Assembly: GCA_964482605.1 (NCBI GenBank)
Contig: CAYZYS010000009.1
Coordinates: 1-29,247, forward strand
Length of the DNA: 29,247 bases
DNA from: Bacteroides_F sp964482605
GTDB lineage: Bacteria; Bacillota; Clostridia; Lachnospirales; Lachnospiraceae
Direction of reading: 5' to 3'
Below are positions 16,895 through 24,938 of the stretch, one piece after another. Each line of letters starts with the position of its first letter. Positions within the stretch are counted from its first letter, which is position 1. Both the position numbers and the translations under genes were made by a program. The notes under the pieces were generated by a model. The model was not told where the DNA came from, did not search any database, and saw nothing but the letters and a program-made list of their open reading frames with translations.

Positions 16895-18097
16895 ATGGCG
16901 GGGAAAATCAACAGGGTAATATGGATTGTGCTTGACAGCGTTGGAATGGGGGATTTGCCTGACAGCGCTGAGTTTGGTGATGCGGGCTGCCATACCATTG
17001 GCAACCTTTCGGCGGCGGTTGGCGGCTTGAGGCTTCCGCAGCTTGTGTCGCTGGGGCTTGGCAACATTGACGGAATGAAGAACATTCCCACAAGCGAGGA
17101 GCTTCATGGCACGGAACCAATCGGCTGCTACGGAAGGCTTGCGGAGAGGTCAAGGGGCAAGGATACAACCATTGGGCACTGGGAGATGATGGGGATATAT
17201 TCACCAAGTCCGTTTCCTGTTTACCCCAATGGATTTCCTGATGAAATAATAGACGAATTTGTCAGGGTTACGGGTGTGCCGGGAATCCTGTGCAATGAGC
17301 CCGCATCGGGAACCGTGGTGATTGAACGGTTCGGGGATGAGCATAAGGCGACGGGAAAGCCCATAATATACACATCCGCGGACAGCGTGTTCCAGATTGC
17401 GGCACATGAGGCAGTGATACCATTGGAGAAGCTCTATGACATGTGCCGCAGCGCCAGGGCGCTTTTGGATGGTGACAATGCGGTGGCGAGGGTGATTGCG
17501 CGTCCTTTCGTTGACTGTGCATCAGGTGCCTCAAAATATGAGAGAACAAGCAACAGGAGGGATTTTTCCCTGAAGCCTGATGGTGACAACCTGATGACCC
17601 ACATGAAGGATGACGGACTTGAGGTAACTGCCGTTGGAAAGATTGAGGACATATTTGCGGGGGTTGGCATTACGAAGGCGATACACACAAGGGACAACAT
17701 GCATGGCATGGATGTGACGCTTGAGGAGATGGGAAAATGCGGGCGGGGAATGATATTCACGAACCTTGTCGAATTTGACTCAAAGTGGGGGCACAGGCGT
17801 GACTGTGAAGGCTATGCAAGGGGGCTTTTGGATTTTGACCATAGGCTGGGTGAGCTTCTTGGGAACATGAGGCATGACGACCTTCTCGTGATAACGGCGG
17901 ACCATGGGTGTGACCCGACTGCACCGGGAACTGACCACACAAGGGAGTATGTTCCGCTTTTGATGTATTCAAAAAGCATCAGGGGCGGCGTGAATCTTGG
18001 GACGAGGGAATCCTTTGCCGATACGGGGCAGACGGTTGCGCAGTTTCTGGGCGTTCCAGAACTGAAATTCGGACAGGGCTTTGCGGGGCTTTTGTGA
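16895..18097 (+). CDS. deoB: Phosphopentomutase
   Basis: Interconverts (deoxy)ribose 1-phosphate and 5-phosphate, linking nucleoside breakdown to the pentose pathway. The 400-residue protein belongs to the alkaline phosphatase superfamily: N-terminal metal site with D14 in VLDSVGMGD, the segment GKDTTIGHWEMMG at 88-100 where the phosphorylated threonine lies, and the C-terminal metal site ADHGCDPTAPGTDHTREYVP. ATG 16895 is chosen over one four codons upstream because GGAGGGG lies directly before it. It is followed after 18 bases by the nucleoside phosphorylase gene, whose product feeds it sugar 1-phosphates. Assignment is secure. Confidence 0.96.
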   Translation: MAGKINRVIWIVLDSVGMGDLPDSAEFGDAGCHTIGNLSAAVGGLRLPQLVSLGLGNIDGMKNIPTSEELHGTEPIGCYGRLAERSRGKDTTIGHWEMMGIYSPSPFPVYPNGFPDEIIDEFVRVTGVPGILCNEPASGTVVIERFGDEHKATGKPIIYTSADSVFQIAAHEAVIPLEKLYDMCRSARALLDGDNAVARVIARPFVDCASGASKYERTSNRRDFSLKPDGDNLMTHMKDDGLEVTAVGKIEDIFAGVGITKAIHTRDNMHGMDVTLEEMGKCGRGMIFTNLVEFDSKWGHRRDCEGYARGLLDFDHRLGELLGNMRHDDLLVITADHGCDPTAPGTDHTREYVPLLMYSKSIRGGVNLGTRESFADTGQTVAQFLGVPELKFGQGFAGLL

Positions 18098-18115
18098 GCT
18101 TGGGGAGGTGGGCAT

Positions 18116-19420
18116 ATGAGGTTTGTTGACTGCATAATCAAAAAAAGGGATGGGCTTGAGCTTTCCACGGAGGAAATCAATGGCATGGTTTCGGGGTACA
18201 CGCAGGGAGACATTCCGGATTACCAGATGTCGGCGATGCTTATGGCGATATACCATAACCAGATGAGTCCGAGGGAGATTGGAGACCTCACCATTGCCAT
18301 GGCACACAGCGGTGACATGCTTGACCTTTCGGGGATTAAGGGAATCAAGGTTGACAAGCACAGCACCGGCGGCGTGGGTGACAAGACAACCCTTGTGCTT
18401 GCACCGATGATTGCGGCAATCGGCGTTCCTGTTGCAAAGATGTCCGGAAGGGGGCTTGGCCACACAGGCGGAACAATTGACAAGCTGGAGAGCATTCCCG
18501 GCTTTAACACGGTGATGTCGGTTTCGGAATTTGAAAGGCAGGTCAATTCAATCGGAATTGCATTGACGGGACAGACGGGAAACCTTGCGCCCGCTGATAA
18601 GAAAATATATGCACTGAGGGACGTGACGGGAACTGTGGAGAGCATTGCCCTGATAGCAAGCAGCATAATGAGCAAGAAGATGGCTTCGGGCGCAGACTGC
18701 ATTGTGCTGGATGTAAAGACCGGGGATGGCGCCTTCATGAAAAATGATGAGGACGCGGGACGTCTTGCCAGGATGATGGTTGACATTGGCAGGCAGGCGG
18801 GGAGAAGGACGGTTGCCGTCATCTCTGACATGAGCCAGCCCCTTGGTTTTGCAATTGGCAATTCCCTTGAGGTGGTTGAGGCGGTGGAGACGCTTAAGGG
18901 CCGTGGAAGCAGGGAGCTGTTGGAGCTGTGTCTTGAGCTTGGTTCACACATGGCTGTGCTTGGCTGTGCCTGTGATGATGTGCGGACTGCAAGGGAAAGG
19001 CTCATGGACACCATAACGGGAGGCAGTGCGCTTGAAAAGCTCAGGCAGTGGGTTGGCGCACAGGGTGGTGATACGAGGTTCATTGATGATTATTCACTGC
19101 TTCCGCAGGCTTCGGCGGTGGTGGAGGTTAAGGCGGGATGTGCAGGCCATGTGACGCACATACACACCCATGAGCTTGGAAATGTCGTGATGCAGCTTGG
19201 CGGGGGCAGGGCGAAAAAGGGCGACGAAATTGACCTGTCTGTTGGCGTTGTGCTGAACAAGAAGCTGGGTGACCGCGTGGATAAGGGTGAGACCATTGCC
19301 ACCGTCCATGCCAATGACGAAAAAAAGGCGGAGGAAGCCGCCCTGCGGGTGGCAAAGTGCGTTGTGTCAGGGACTTGTGCAGTTGGTGTGCCAAAGCTTG
19401 TGAGAGACATAATATATTGA
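18116..19420 (+). CDS. pdp: Pyrimidine-nucleoside phosphorylase
   Basis: Cleaves uridine, thymidine or deoxyuridine with phosphate to give base and sugar 1-phosphate. In the 434 residues the phosphate-binding KHSTGGVGDK is at 81-90 and the family signature SGRGLGHTGGTIDKLESIPG at 110-129, with the C-terminal alpha/beta domain following. K108 just before the signature is the residue typical of broad-specificity Pdp, where thymidine phosphorylases usually have Met, so I prefer pdp to deoA. GGGGAGG precedes the ATG. It runs with deoB; deoC and purine nucleoside phosphorylase are not in the window. Confidence 0.94.
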   Translation: MRFVDCIIKKRDGLELSTEEINGMVSGYTQGDIPDYQMSAMLMAIYHNQMSPREIGDLTIAMAHSGDMLDLSGIKGIKVDKHSTGGVGDKTTLVLAPMIAAIGVPVAKMSGRGLGHTGGTIDKLESIPGFNTVMSVSEFERQVNSIGIALTGQTGNLAPADKKIYALRDVTGTVESIALIASSIMSKKMASGADCIVLDVKTGDGAFMKNDEDAGRLARMMVDIGRQAGRRTVAVISDMSQPLGFAIGNSLEVVEAVETLKGRGSRELLELCLELGSHMAVLGCACDDVRTARERLMDTITGGSALEKLRQWVGAQGGDTRFIDDYSLLPQASAVVEVKAGCAGHVTHIHTHELGNVVMQLGGGRAKKGDEIDLSVGVVLNKKLGDRVDKGETIATVHANDEKKAEEAALRVAKCVVSGTCAVGVPKLVRDIIY

Positions 19421-19445
19421 CGAATGGGTTAATGGATTGTAATAT
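19417..19445 (+). promoter_or_regulatory. Candidate promoter of the CaCA exchanger gene
   Basis: TTGACG at 19417-19422, a 17-base spacer, then TAATAT at 19440-19445. The -35 overlaps the stop codon of pdp. The transcript would start near 19452, about 33 bases before the exchanger start codon. Confidence 0.5.
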
Positions 19446-19484
19446 GTTATAAGTATACGTGTTATTGTGTGAATGGAGAGGGGT

Positions 19485-20417
19485 ATGGCATTATTACTAC
19501 AAATTATACTTTTGGTGATTGGTTTTTTATTCCTTGTGAAGGGCGCGGACGTATTTGTCGAGGGCGCGGCAGGGATTGCGGATAAGTTCGGCATTCCGCA
19601 GCTTGTGATTGGGCTCACGATTGTGGCAATGGGGACGAGCGCCCCGGAGGCGGCTGTCAGCATAACGGCTGCATTTAAGGGAAGCGCGGACATTACGATT
19701 GGCAACATCATAGGCAGCAACATAATGAACATATTGGTCATACTTGGCGTCACGGCTGTCATTACGGCGGTTCCTGTCCAGAAGTCAACCCTGAGGTATG
19801 AGATTCCATTTGTAATACTGCTGTCAGTGCTGCTTGTGGTACTGGGTTATGACGGCAGCATAACCTTTGTGGATGCGGTTGTGCTTGTCGTGCTCTTCGT
19901 TGGTTTCATTGCCTACACAATAATGATGGCGATGAAGGAGAAGGATGATACCCAGGAGGAGACGAAAAAGAGGAGTGTGTGGCTGCTTTTGCTGATGACG
20001 GCAGGTGGCCTTGCGGTTGTCGTGCTTGGAAGCAACCTTGCGGTCAGCGCGGCATCGGAGATGGCGGCAATGTTCGGTGTGTCCGAGAGGTTCATAGGGC
20101 TGACGATAGTTGCCCTTGGCACGTCGCTTCCTGAGCTGATGACATCAGTGACGGCGGCGAGAAAGCATAATGCGGACATTGCCATCGGGAACATTGTCGG
20201 AAGCAACATATTCAACATTGCGTTTGTTGTGGGGCTTACGGGGCTCATAACCACGGTTCCGTTTCAGCCGAAGTTCATAATTGACGGGATTGTTGCGGTG
20301 CTGGCAGCGGTGCTTCTGTTGGTGTCGGTGCTTGTCGGCAGGAAGCTGTCAAGACCCGCAGGGGTCATAATGCTCCTCGCCTATGCAGGGTATTTTGCCT
20401 ACCTGGTGGTGGCATAG
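19485..20417 (+). CDS. Sodium/calcium exchanger family protein (CaCA, YrbG-like)
   Basis: A 310-residue membrane protein with about ten helices in two homologous halves. The paired alpha repeats are VIGLTIVAMGTSAPE with GNIIGSNIMNIL in the first half and FIGLTIVALGTSLPE with GNIVGSNIFNIA in the second, the hallmark of the Ca2+/cation antiporter superfamily. A short charged loop (MKEKDDTQEETKKRS) separates the halves. Ion preference (Ca2+ against Na+, K+ or H+) cannot be read. ATG 19485 is chosen because GGAGAGGGG precedes it. It follows pdp after 64 bases but probably has its own promoter. Confidence 0.92.
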   Translation: MALLLQIILLVIGFLFLVKGADVFVEGAAGIADKFGIPQLVIGLTIVAMGTSAPEAAVSITAAFKGSADITIGNIIGSNIMNILVILGVTAVITAVPVQKSTLRYEIPFVILLSVLLVVLGYDGSITFVDAVVLVVLFVGFIAYTIMMAMKEKDDTQEETKKRSVWLLLLMTAGGLAVVVLGSNLAVSAASEMAAMFGVSERFIGLTIVALGTSLPELMTSVTAARKHNADIAIGNIVGSNIFNIAFVVGLTGLITTVPFQPKFIIDGIVAVLAAVLLLVSVLVGRKLSRPAGVIMLLAYAGYFAYLVVA

Positions 20418-20526
20418 CCTGTGTGGCGTCTGCCGGTTACTTGTGATATGCAGGATAAAATGGTACCTGCCGCATGGCGGGTATTCGGGGATACGGTTAA
20501 TCAGGGTGTTTTGAAGAGAGGGCTTA

Positions 20527-21336
20527 ATGGGGAAATACTTTACGAAAACGGGCTGCCGCATGGCAGTGCTTCTTGTGGTCTGCATTGTTGCAGGACTGCT
20601 TGGGGGCTGCACCTCAGCGGGAATTTCAGGTGAGGTTGGGACGGACAAGGTGCAGAAGCTTGTCATAGGGATTGATGGGGATTATGACCCATTTACCTAT
20701 GTCAATGAGAATGGTGAGTTTTCAGGGATTGACGTGGAGCTTGCAAGGGAGGCCTGCCGCAGGATGGGCATGACCCCCGTGTTCACGCCGATAAAATGGG
20801 ACGAAAAGAATGAGCTTTTGGAAAATGGGACGATAGACTGCATATGGAGCTGCTTTAGCATGACCGGGAGGGAGGATGATTACAGCTGGAGCAGGTGCTA
20901 TATGTACAGCAGGCATGTGGTTGCAGTGAGGGGAGATGGGGACATTGAAACACTCATGGACCTTTCGGGCAGGCGTGTTGCGGTCATGTCGAGTACCCTT
21001 CCGGAATCAATATTTTTGTCTGCTGATGGAATCACCATTCCAAAGGTTGGGGATGTATACTGCATGGAGAATATGTCACTTGCATTTTCTGCGCTGCAGT
21101 CCGGTTATGTGGACGCAGTTGCGGGACATGAGACGGTTGTGCAGCAGTATCTTGACGCTGCAACAGGGGAGTACGTACTCCTTGACCAGGTGCTTGCCTC
21201 TGTTGAGGTCGGGGTTGCATTCAGGAATGGAAGGGATGCTGCCCTGATAGAGAGCCTTAATGGGGCAATTGATTCCATGGAGCAGGATGGAACCCTGAAA
21301 AGCATGCTTGAAAGCCACGGAGTTGGGACTGAATAA
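20527..21336 (+). CDS. Solute-binding lipoprotein (SBP_bac_3 type), likely sensor partner
   Basis: A 269-residue extracellular lipoprotein. Residues 12-27 are a hydrophobic signal ending in a lipobox (LGGC) with C28 as lipid anchor. The rest follows the type 3 solute-binding fold: DPFTYVNENGEFSGIDVELA near 54-73, R115 in MTGRE at the usual carboxylate-binding place, and VDAVAGH near 195-201, where H201 stands at the place of the family's amino-group-binding Asp. AGAGGG precedes the ATG. No ABC permease or ATPase is nearby. Instead a hybrid histidine kinase gene begins 18 bases downstream, so this is more likely a sensing protein than a transport component; that is inference. The ligand is unknown. 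Confidence 0.85.
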   Translation: MGKYFTKTGCRMAVLLVVCIVAGLLGGCTSAGISGEVGTDKVQKLVIGIDGDYDPFTYVNENGEFSGIDVELAREACRRMGMTPVFTPIKWDEKNELLENGTIDCIWSCFSMTGREDDYSWSRCYMYSRHVVAVRGDGDIETLMDLSGRRVAVMSSTLPESIFLSADGITIPKVGDVYCMENMSLAFSALQSGYVDAVAGHETVVQQYLDAATGEYVLLDQVLASVEVGVAFRNGRDAALIESLNGAIDSMEQDGTLKSMLESHGVGTE

Positions 21337-21354
21337 TAAAGCAAGGGTGGGTTT

Positions 21355-23454
21355 ATGAGGAAAAAAGGGGAAAAAGAAATTTTCCTGACTTACAGGATGA
21401 TTGGCACCGCACTGGCAATTGGTGTGGTGCTGATTGGCGGAATCTTCGCCATAGGCACAAGCAGGGGATGGAAAAATGGGGGCACTGCCCTTGACGAGAC
21501 ACTGGATTTCATGAAGCTCCAGTGCAACAGGTATGAAAGCATGATTGCATCTGACCAGGCGACGACCCAGGTACAGCTTCTTGACAAGGCTGAGGAACTG
21601 GGCAGCCACATGGCGGAGGCAGGCGGGTTTACCACACAGGATTTTGTTGATGGCTATGCACAAAACCAGAGGATATCAGGGATAGTGATAACTGATTCCG
21701 CACTTAACGAGGTCATGTCAACTGTTTCGGACAGTGCCGTGGATGATGACATTGACTGGCAGCAGGTGCTTTACAATGACAACATTGCTGAAATCATCGC
21801 ATATCCAGTGAAGAATTATGCATCAAGGCTGCAGTGCCAGCATGGGACGGTGTATGATTACGTTGCCACCGATTACAATGACGGAGAAGGCATAATATTG
21901 TGCTATTCCAGACAGATGGAGAACAAGACCGAGGAGCAGAGGCAGTGGCTTGCCAATCTGCTGTCGGGCTACAGGCTTGACATGGAAGGGCGGATGGCGA
22001 TAACCGAAGACGGGGTGGTGATAAGCTCCAATGATGATGGAGTGGTTGGCAAGCCGCTTGATGAGCTTGGGGAGATAGGCTCCAAGGTTGTCAGCGTGTC
22101 ATCAGAAAAATGTGAGGATGTCACGATTGACGGAACCAGGTACATTGCCAAGAGCGGCAGCTTCAGGGATTACAGCCTGTATGTGCTTTTTCCGTTGAGT
22201 GAGGTGTACCGCCAGCGTTCGATGGTCATGGCATATGTAATTATTTTTTATATACTTTGCCTCATGATTCTGTACATGTTCAGGCAGAAGGAAATAGACG
22301 GCATGAACAGGCAGAAGATGGACTTCCTGCACCAGGTGAGCCATGACATAAGAACCCCAATCAACGGGATAAGGGGGATGGTCATGATTGGGGATAGCTG
22401 CCCTGATGACATTGAAAAGCAGACTGAGTGCAGAAGGAAGATATGGGAGGCATCGGATTTGCTCCTTGACCTCATCAATGACGTGCTTGATGTGGGAAGG
22501 CTGGAAAATGGCAATGTAAAGCTTGAGGAGATAACCTTTGACATATCAGAGTTCATGGATAATGTTGTTGCCTTTATGGCCACGCAGGCAAAGGCAGGGG
22601 GGCTTGAGCTCAAGCTTGATGGTGTGTTTTGCGAGCACACACGGGTTGTTGGCAGCCCGTTCCATGTGAGGCGGGTGCTTGACAACCTGATTAGCAATGC
22701 CATCAAGTACAATAACGAGGGCGGGAGCGTGACGCTGTCCTGCAGGGAGCTTAAGGGCTCCGTGAAGGACGGCGTGGTGTATTATGAGTTTGTGTGCAGT
22801 GACACGGGGATTGGCATGAGCCATGAATTCCAGAAGCACATGTTTGAGAGGTTCACACAGGAGAAGAACGGCGGTGAGCAGTCGCATCACGGGACGGGGC
22901 TTGGGCTTGCGATTGTGAGTGAGCTTGTGCAGAAGATGAAGGGGAGCATCAGGTGTGAAAGTGAGCCCGGCAAGGGAACCAGCTTTTACGTGACGCTTCC
23001 GTTCAAGCTGGATGAACAGGCGGGGCAGGCACAGGAAAAATCCGGTGCGGCGGGTGAGGAGGATTATGACCTTACTGGTGTGTCGGTGCTTCTTGTGGAG
23101 GACAATGAGCTCAACATGGAGATTGCTGAGTTTCTGCTTGAGGATGAGGGCGCCAGCGTGACTGAGGCATGGGACGGCAGGGAGGCTGTCGAGGTTTTTG
23201 AGAAATCAATGCCGGGGCAGATACAGGTCATCCTAATGGACATCATGATGCCGGTGATGGACGGCAAGGAGGCTGCCAGGGCGATACGCAAGCTTGACAG
23301 GAAGGATGCGTCAACGGTTCCGATTATTGCCATGACCGCCAATGCGTTTGAGGAGGATGCGGATGAATCCATAAAGGCAGGCATGAATGCACATCTTTCC
23401 AAGCCAATTGACGTGATGAAGCTAAAACAGGAAATATACAGGTGCATACATTAA
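21355..23454 (+). CDS. Membrane hybrid histidine kinase with C-terminal receiver
   Basis: A 699-residue sensor kinase. Order: short cytosolic start, membrane helix at about 13-34, an extracellular sensor region at about 36-290 that may be Cache-like, second helix at about 292-309, HisKA domain with H330 in SHDIRTPING, HATPase domain with N-box DNLISNAIKYN, DTGIGM and GTGLGLAI, then a receiver at about 575-695 with phospho-acceptor D629 in LMDIMMPVMDG. No phosphotransfer or DNA-binding domain follows and no response regulator is encoded beside it, so the output is outside the window. The gene starts 18 bases after the lipoprotein gene and ends at a strong terminator, so the two form a unit. 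Confidence 0.93.
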   Translation: MRKKGEKEIFLTYRMIGTALAIGVVLIGGIFAIGTSRGWKNGGTALDETLDFMKLQCNRYESMIASDQATTQVQLLDKAEELGSHMAEAGGFTTQDFVDGYAQNQRISGIVITDSALNEVMSTVSDSAVDDDIDWQQVLYNDNIAEIIAYPVKNYASRLQCQHGTVYDYVATDYNDGEGIILCYSRQMENKTEEQRQWLANLLSGYRLDMEGRMAITEDGVVISSNDDGVVGKPLDELGEIGSKVVSVSSEKCEDVTIDGTRYIAKSGSFRDYSLYVLFPLSEVYRQRSMVMAYVIIFYILCLMILYMFRQKEIDGMNRQKMDFLHQVSHDIRTPINGIRGMVMIGDSCPDDIEKQTECRRKIWEASDLLLDLINDVLDVGRLENGNVKLEEITFDISEFMDNVVAFMATQAKAGGLELKLDGVFCEHTRVVGSPFHVRRVLDNLISNAIKYNNEGGSVTLSCRELKGSVKDGVVYYEFVCSDTGIGMSHEFQKHMFERFTQEKNGGEQSHHGTGLGLAIVSELVQKMKGSIRCESEPGKGTSFYVTLPFKLDEQAGQAQEKSGAAGEEDYDLTGVSVLLVEDNELNMEIAEFLLEDEGASVTEAWDGREAVEVFEKSMPGQIQVILMDIMMPVMDGKEAARAIRKLDRKDASTVPIIAMTANAFEEDADESIKAGMNAHLSKPIDVMKLKQEIYRCIH

Positions 23455-23503
23455 AAAACATACAGCCGGTGAATGATGGCACATTCACTGGCTGTATGTT
23501 TTT
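23454..23503. terminator. Strong bidirectional rho-independent terminator
   Basis: The arm ending CATACAGCCGGTGAATG pairs with CATTCACTGGCTGTATG around the loop ATGGCA (23476-23481), about 18 pairs with one G-T. Five A bases flank the left arm and five T bases the right, so it can stop the kinase transcript from the left and the SleB-domain gene transcript from the right. Confidence 0.9.
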
Positions 23504-23532
23504 ATGTATAAATATATATTGCTTTCTTAGGC

Positions 23533-24798
23533 TTAGAAGAATATGTGGTCCTGTATGACTGTTCCGCCTGTCTCACCAGGCTGGACAACATGGAAGAAGT
23601 AGGCATCGATGTTGATGTGGCCGTCAAGGGCTTCCTGGGCTGCCTTCCTGCATTCATCACAGGTTCCCCTGGCAAGGACTATCGCAAAGCGTCCGCTTTT
23701 GACGGGGGTAAACTGGTTTGCCTGGTACAGCACCTCGGATATGGTGTTGGGCCACCGTGGGTTGTTGACACGGTTCAGCACCACGCTTGCCACTGCGAGC
23801 CGTCCCTCATATGGCTGGTTTCCGGCCTCACATTCAACGATGGCTGCAAGCATGTCAAGCTCCTGATTGGTGTAGGACATTGCCTTGTGTACTGTTTCCT
23901 GCTGTATGTAAAGCGTTGAATTGGTCTCTGCCTTCTTGGCGGTTTCCTCGGCTGCCTTGTTGGCATCGTCAATCACCTTTTGGCGGTCATCCTCGGTTGC
24001 CTTCTTCGCAGCTTCTTCAGCAGCTTTTTTGGCGGCTTCCTCGGCGGCTTTTTTGGCTGCCTCTTCTATTGCCTTGCGCTCAGCCTCCTGCTGTGCGATT
24101 ATCTCAGCCTGTATCTGCTGCTCGTATTCAAGCGCCTTTTTCTCCGCTGCCTCAATGTCAGCGGTGGAAGCGTCAATCTTGGTCTGCGTGTCATTTACAA
24201 GTGATTTTATGTCAGCCTCGGATTTTGCTGCTTCCGTTTTCAGGGCCTCAAGCTCCTTTTTGCTGGCCTCGAGCGCCTCCTTGTCGGATTGGAGCTTGAT
24301 TTTGTTTTCGTGGTATTTTTCAAGCATTTCCCTGTCGTATTGGCTTATCTTGCTGATGTACTCAGACCTGGTGAGAATGTCGTTGAGGCTGTCGGATTCA
24401 AAAAGCAGCGCCAGTGCGGATGACATGGTGCTGTTCTCATACATGAACTTGATTCGCAGCTTCATGGCTTCATATTGCTGCTCCTCAAATTTAGTGGCAT
24501 CGGCGATGTCAATTTCAAGCTGGTTGATTTTCGCCTGGTTATCGTCAATCTGTTCGGTTATCTCGGACAGCTTCAGGGATGCATCACTTAACTTGTCATT
24601 CAACGCACTTAAATCCGCCGTGAGTATGTCCCTGGCTTCCTTCATTTCGTCCAGCTTGCTGTTGGTTTCGTCCAGCTTTTCCTGCGTTGAGGTGGCATAG
24701 GATGTGACCGTGTCGGTGAAAATGCCTGCGGTTGCCACGGTTATGCAAAGAAACGCAAGGGTCAAGGACCTGAGGGGCATTGGTAGGTTGTGCTTCAT
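23533..24798 (-). CDS. Secreted coiled-coil cell wall hydrolase with SleB domain
   Basis: A 421-residue exported protein. A signal peptide covers about 1-35 (hydrophobic LTLAFLCITVATAGIF, probable cut after SYA). Residues 37-290 are a long coiled coil resembling the CwlO/PcsB N-terminal region, with an eight-residue Ala/Glu/Lys repeat at 245-267. The last 110 residues form a Hydrolase_2 (SleB) domain with probable catalytic E324 in VECEAGNQPYEG and LNRVNNPRWP. The SleB domain is a lytic transglycosylase in spore germination; similar proteins in Clostridia also act in vegetative wall growth. CwlO-type coiled coils often contact FtsEX, so it may be regulated that way; no ftsEX is in view. GGAG precedes the ATG. 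Confidence 0.88.
   Translation of the reverse strand: MKHNLPMPLRSLTLAFLCITVATAGIFTDTVTSYATSTQEKLDETNSKLDEMKEARDILTADLSALNDKLSDASLKLSEITEQIDDNQAKINQLEIDIADATKFEEQQYEAMKLRIKFMYENSTMSSALALLFESDSLNDILTRSEYISKISQYDREMLEKYHENKIKLQSDKEALEASKKELEALKTEAAKSEADIKSLVNDTQTKIDASTADIEAAEKKALEYEQQIQAEIIAQQEAERKAIEEAAKKAAEEAAKKAAEEAAKKATEDDRQKVIDDANKAAEETAKKAETNSTLYIQQETVHKAMSYTNQELDMLAAIVECEAGNQPYEGRLAVASVVLNRVNNPRWPNTISEVLYQANQFTPVKSGRFAIVLARGTCDECRKAAQEALDGHINIDAYFFHVVQPGETGGTVIQDHIFF
23998..24066 (-). repeat. In-frame 24-base repeats coding for AEEAAKKA units
   Basis: Three near-identical eight-residue units (AEEAAKKA) lie inside the SleB-domain gene at residues 245-267. They would form a rigid charged helix between coiled coil and enzyme. 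Third-position differences between units show the copies are not recent. Confidence 0.75.
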
Positions 24799-24815
24799 GT
24801 TGTCTCCGTTAAAAA

Positions 24816-24835
24816 TTCATTTTTCACAAAATGAA
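24816..24835. repeat. Inverted repeat in the SleB/mecA divergent promoter region
   Basis: TTCATTTT at 24816-24823 and AAAATGAA at 24828-24835 are perfect complements around TCAC. The dyad overlaps the likely -35 of the first mecA promoter and lies in the leader of the SleB-domain gene. Confidence 0.55.
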
Positions 24836-24839
24836 CTTG

Positions 24840-24868
24840 TGGTATAATAATTCATTGTGTGATATAAT
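24840..24868 (+). promoter_or_regulatory. Two extended -10 promoters ahead of mecA
   Basis: TGGTATAAT at 24840-24848 and TGATATAAT at 24860-24868 are both perfect extended -10 elements. The first has TTTTCA at 24821-24826 with a 16-base spacer; the second has no clear -35, which extended elements can do without. Starts would fall near 24855 and 24875. Confidence 0.6.
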
Positions 24869-24884
24869 CGAAAATGCTTGTGAC

Positions 24885-24913
24885 ATTATAGCAGTTTTTT
24901 TACTGAAAGTAAA
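24885..24913 (-). promoter_or_regulatory. Promoter of the SleB-domain hydrolase gene
   Basis: Read on the minus strand: TTTACT (24913-24908), 17-base spacer, perfect TATAAT (24890-24885). Transcription would start near 24878, giving a leader of about 80 bases that passes over both mecA -10 elements. Confidence 0.65.
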
Positions 24914-24938
24914 CCAACTAAAATCAACGGAGACATTT

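Noticed and set aside
20450..20470. GCAGG...CCTGC dyad ahead of the lipoprotein gene, resembling the arms ahead of the GH13 gene.
   Set aside because: Only five pairs with an 11-base loop, no T-run and no link between the genes. Chance matches of this size are common.
23921..24700. Long open frame on the plus strand opposite the SleB-domain hydrolase.
   Set aside because: It is a serine- and alanine-rich mirror of the coiled-coil coding strand, with no start signals and no family resemblance.
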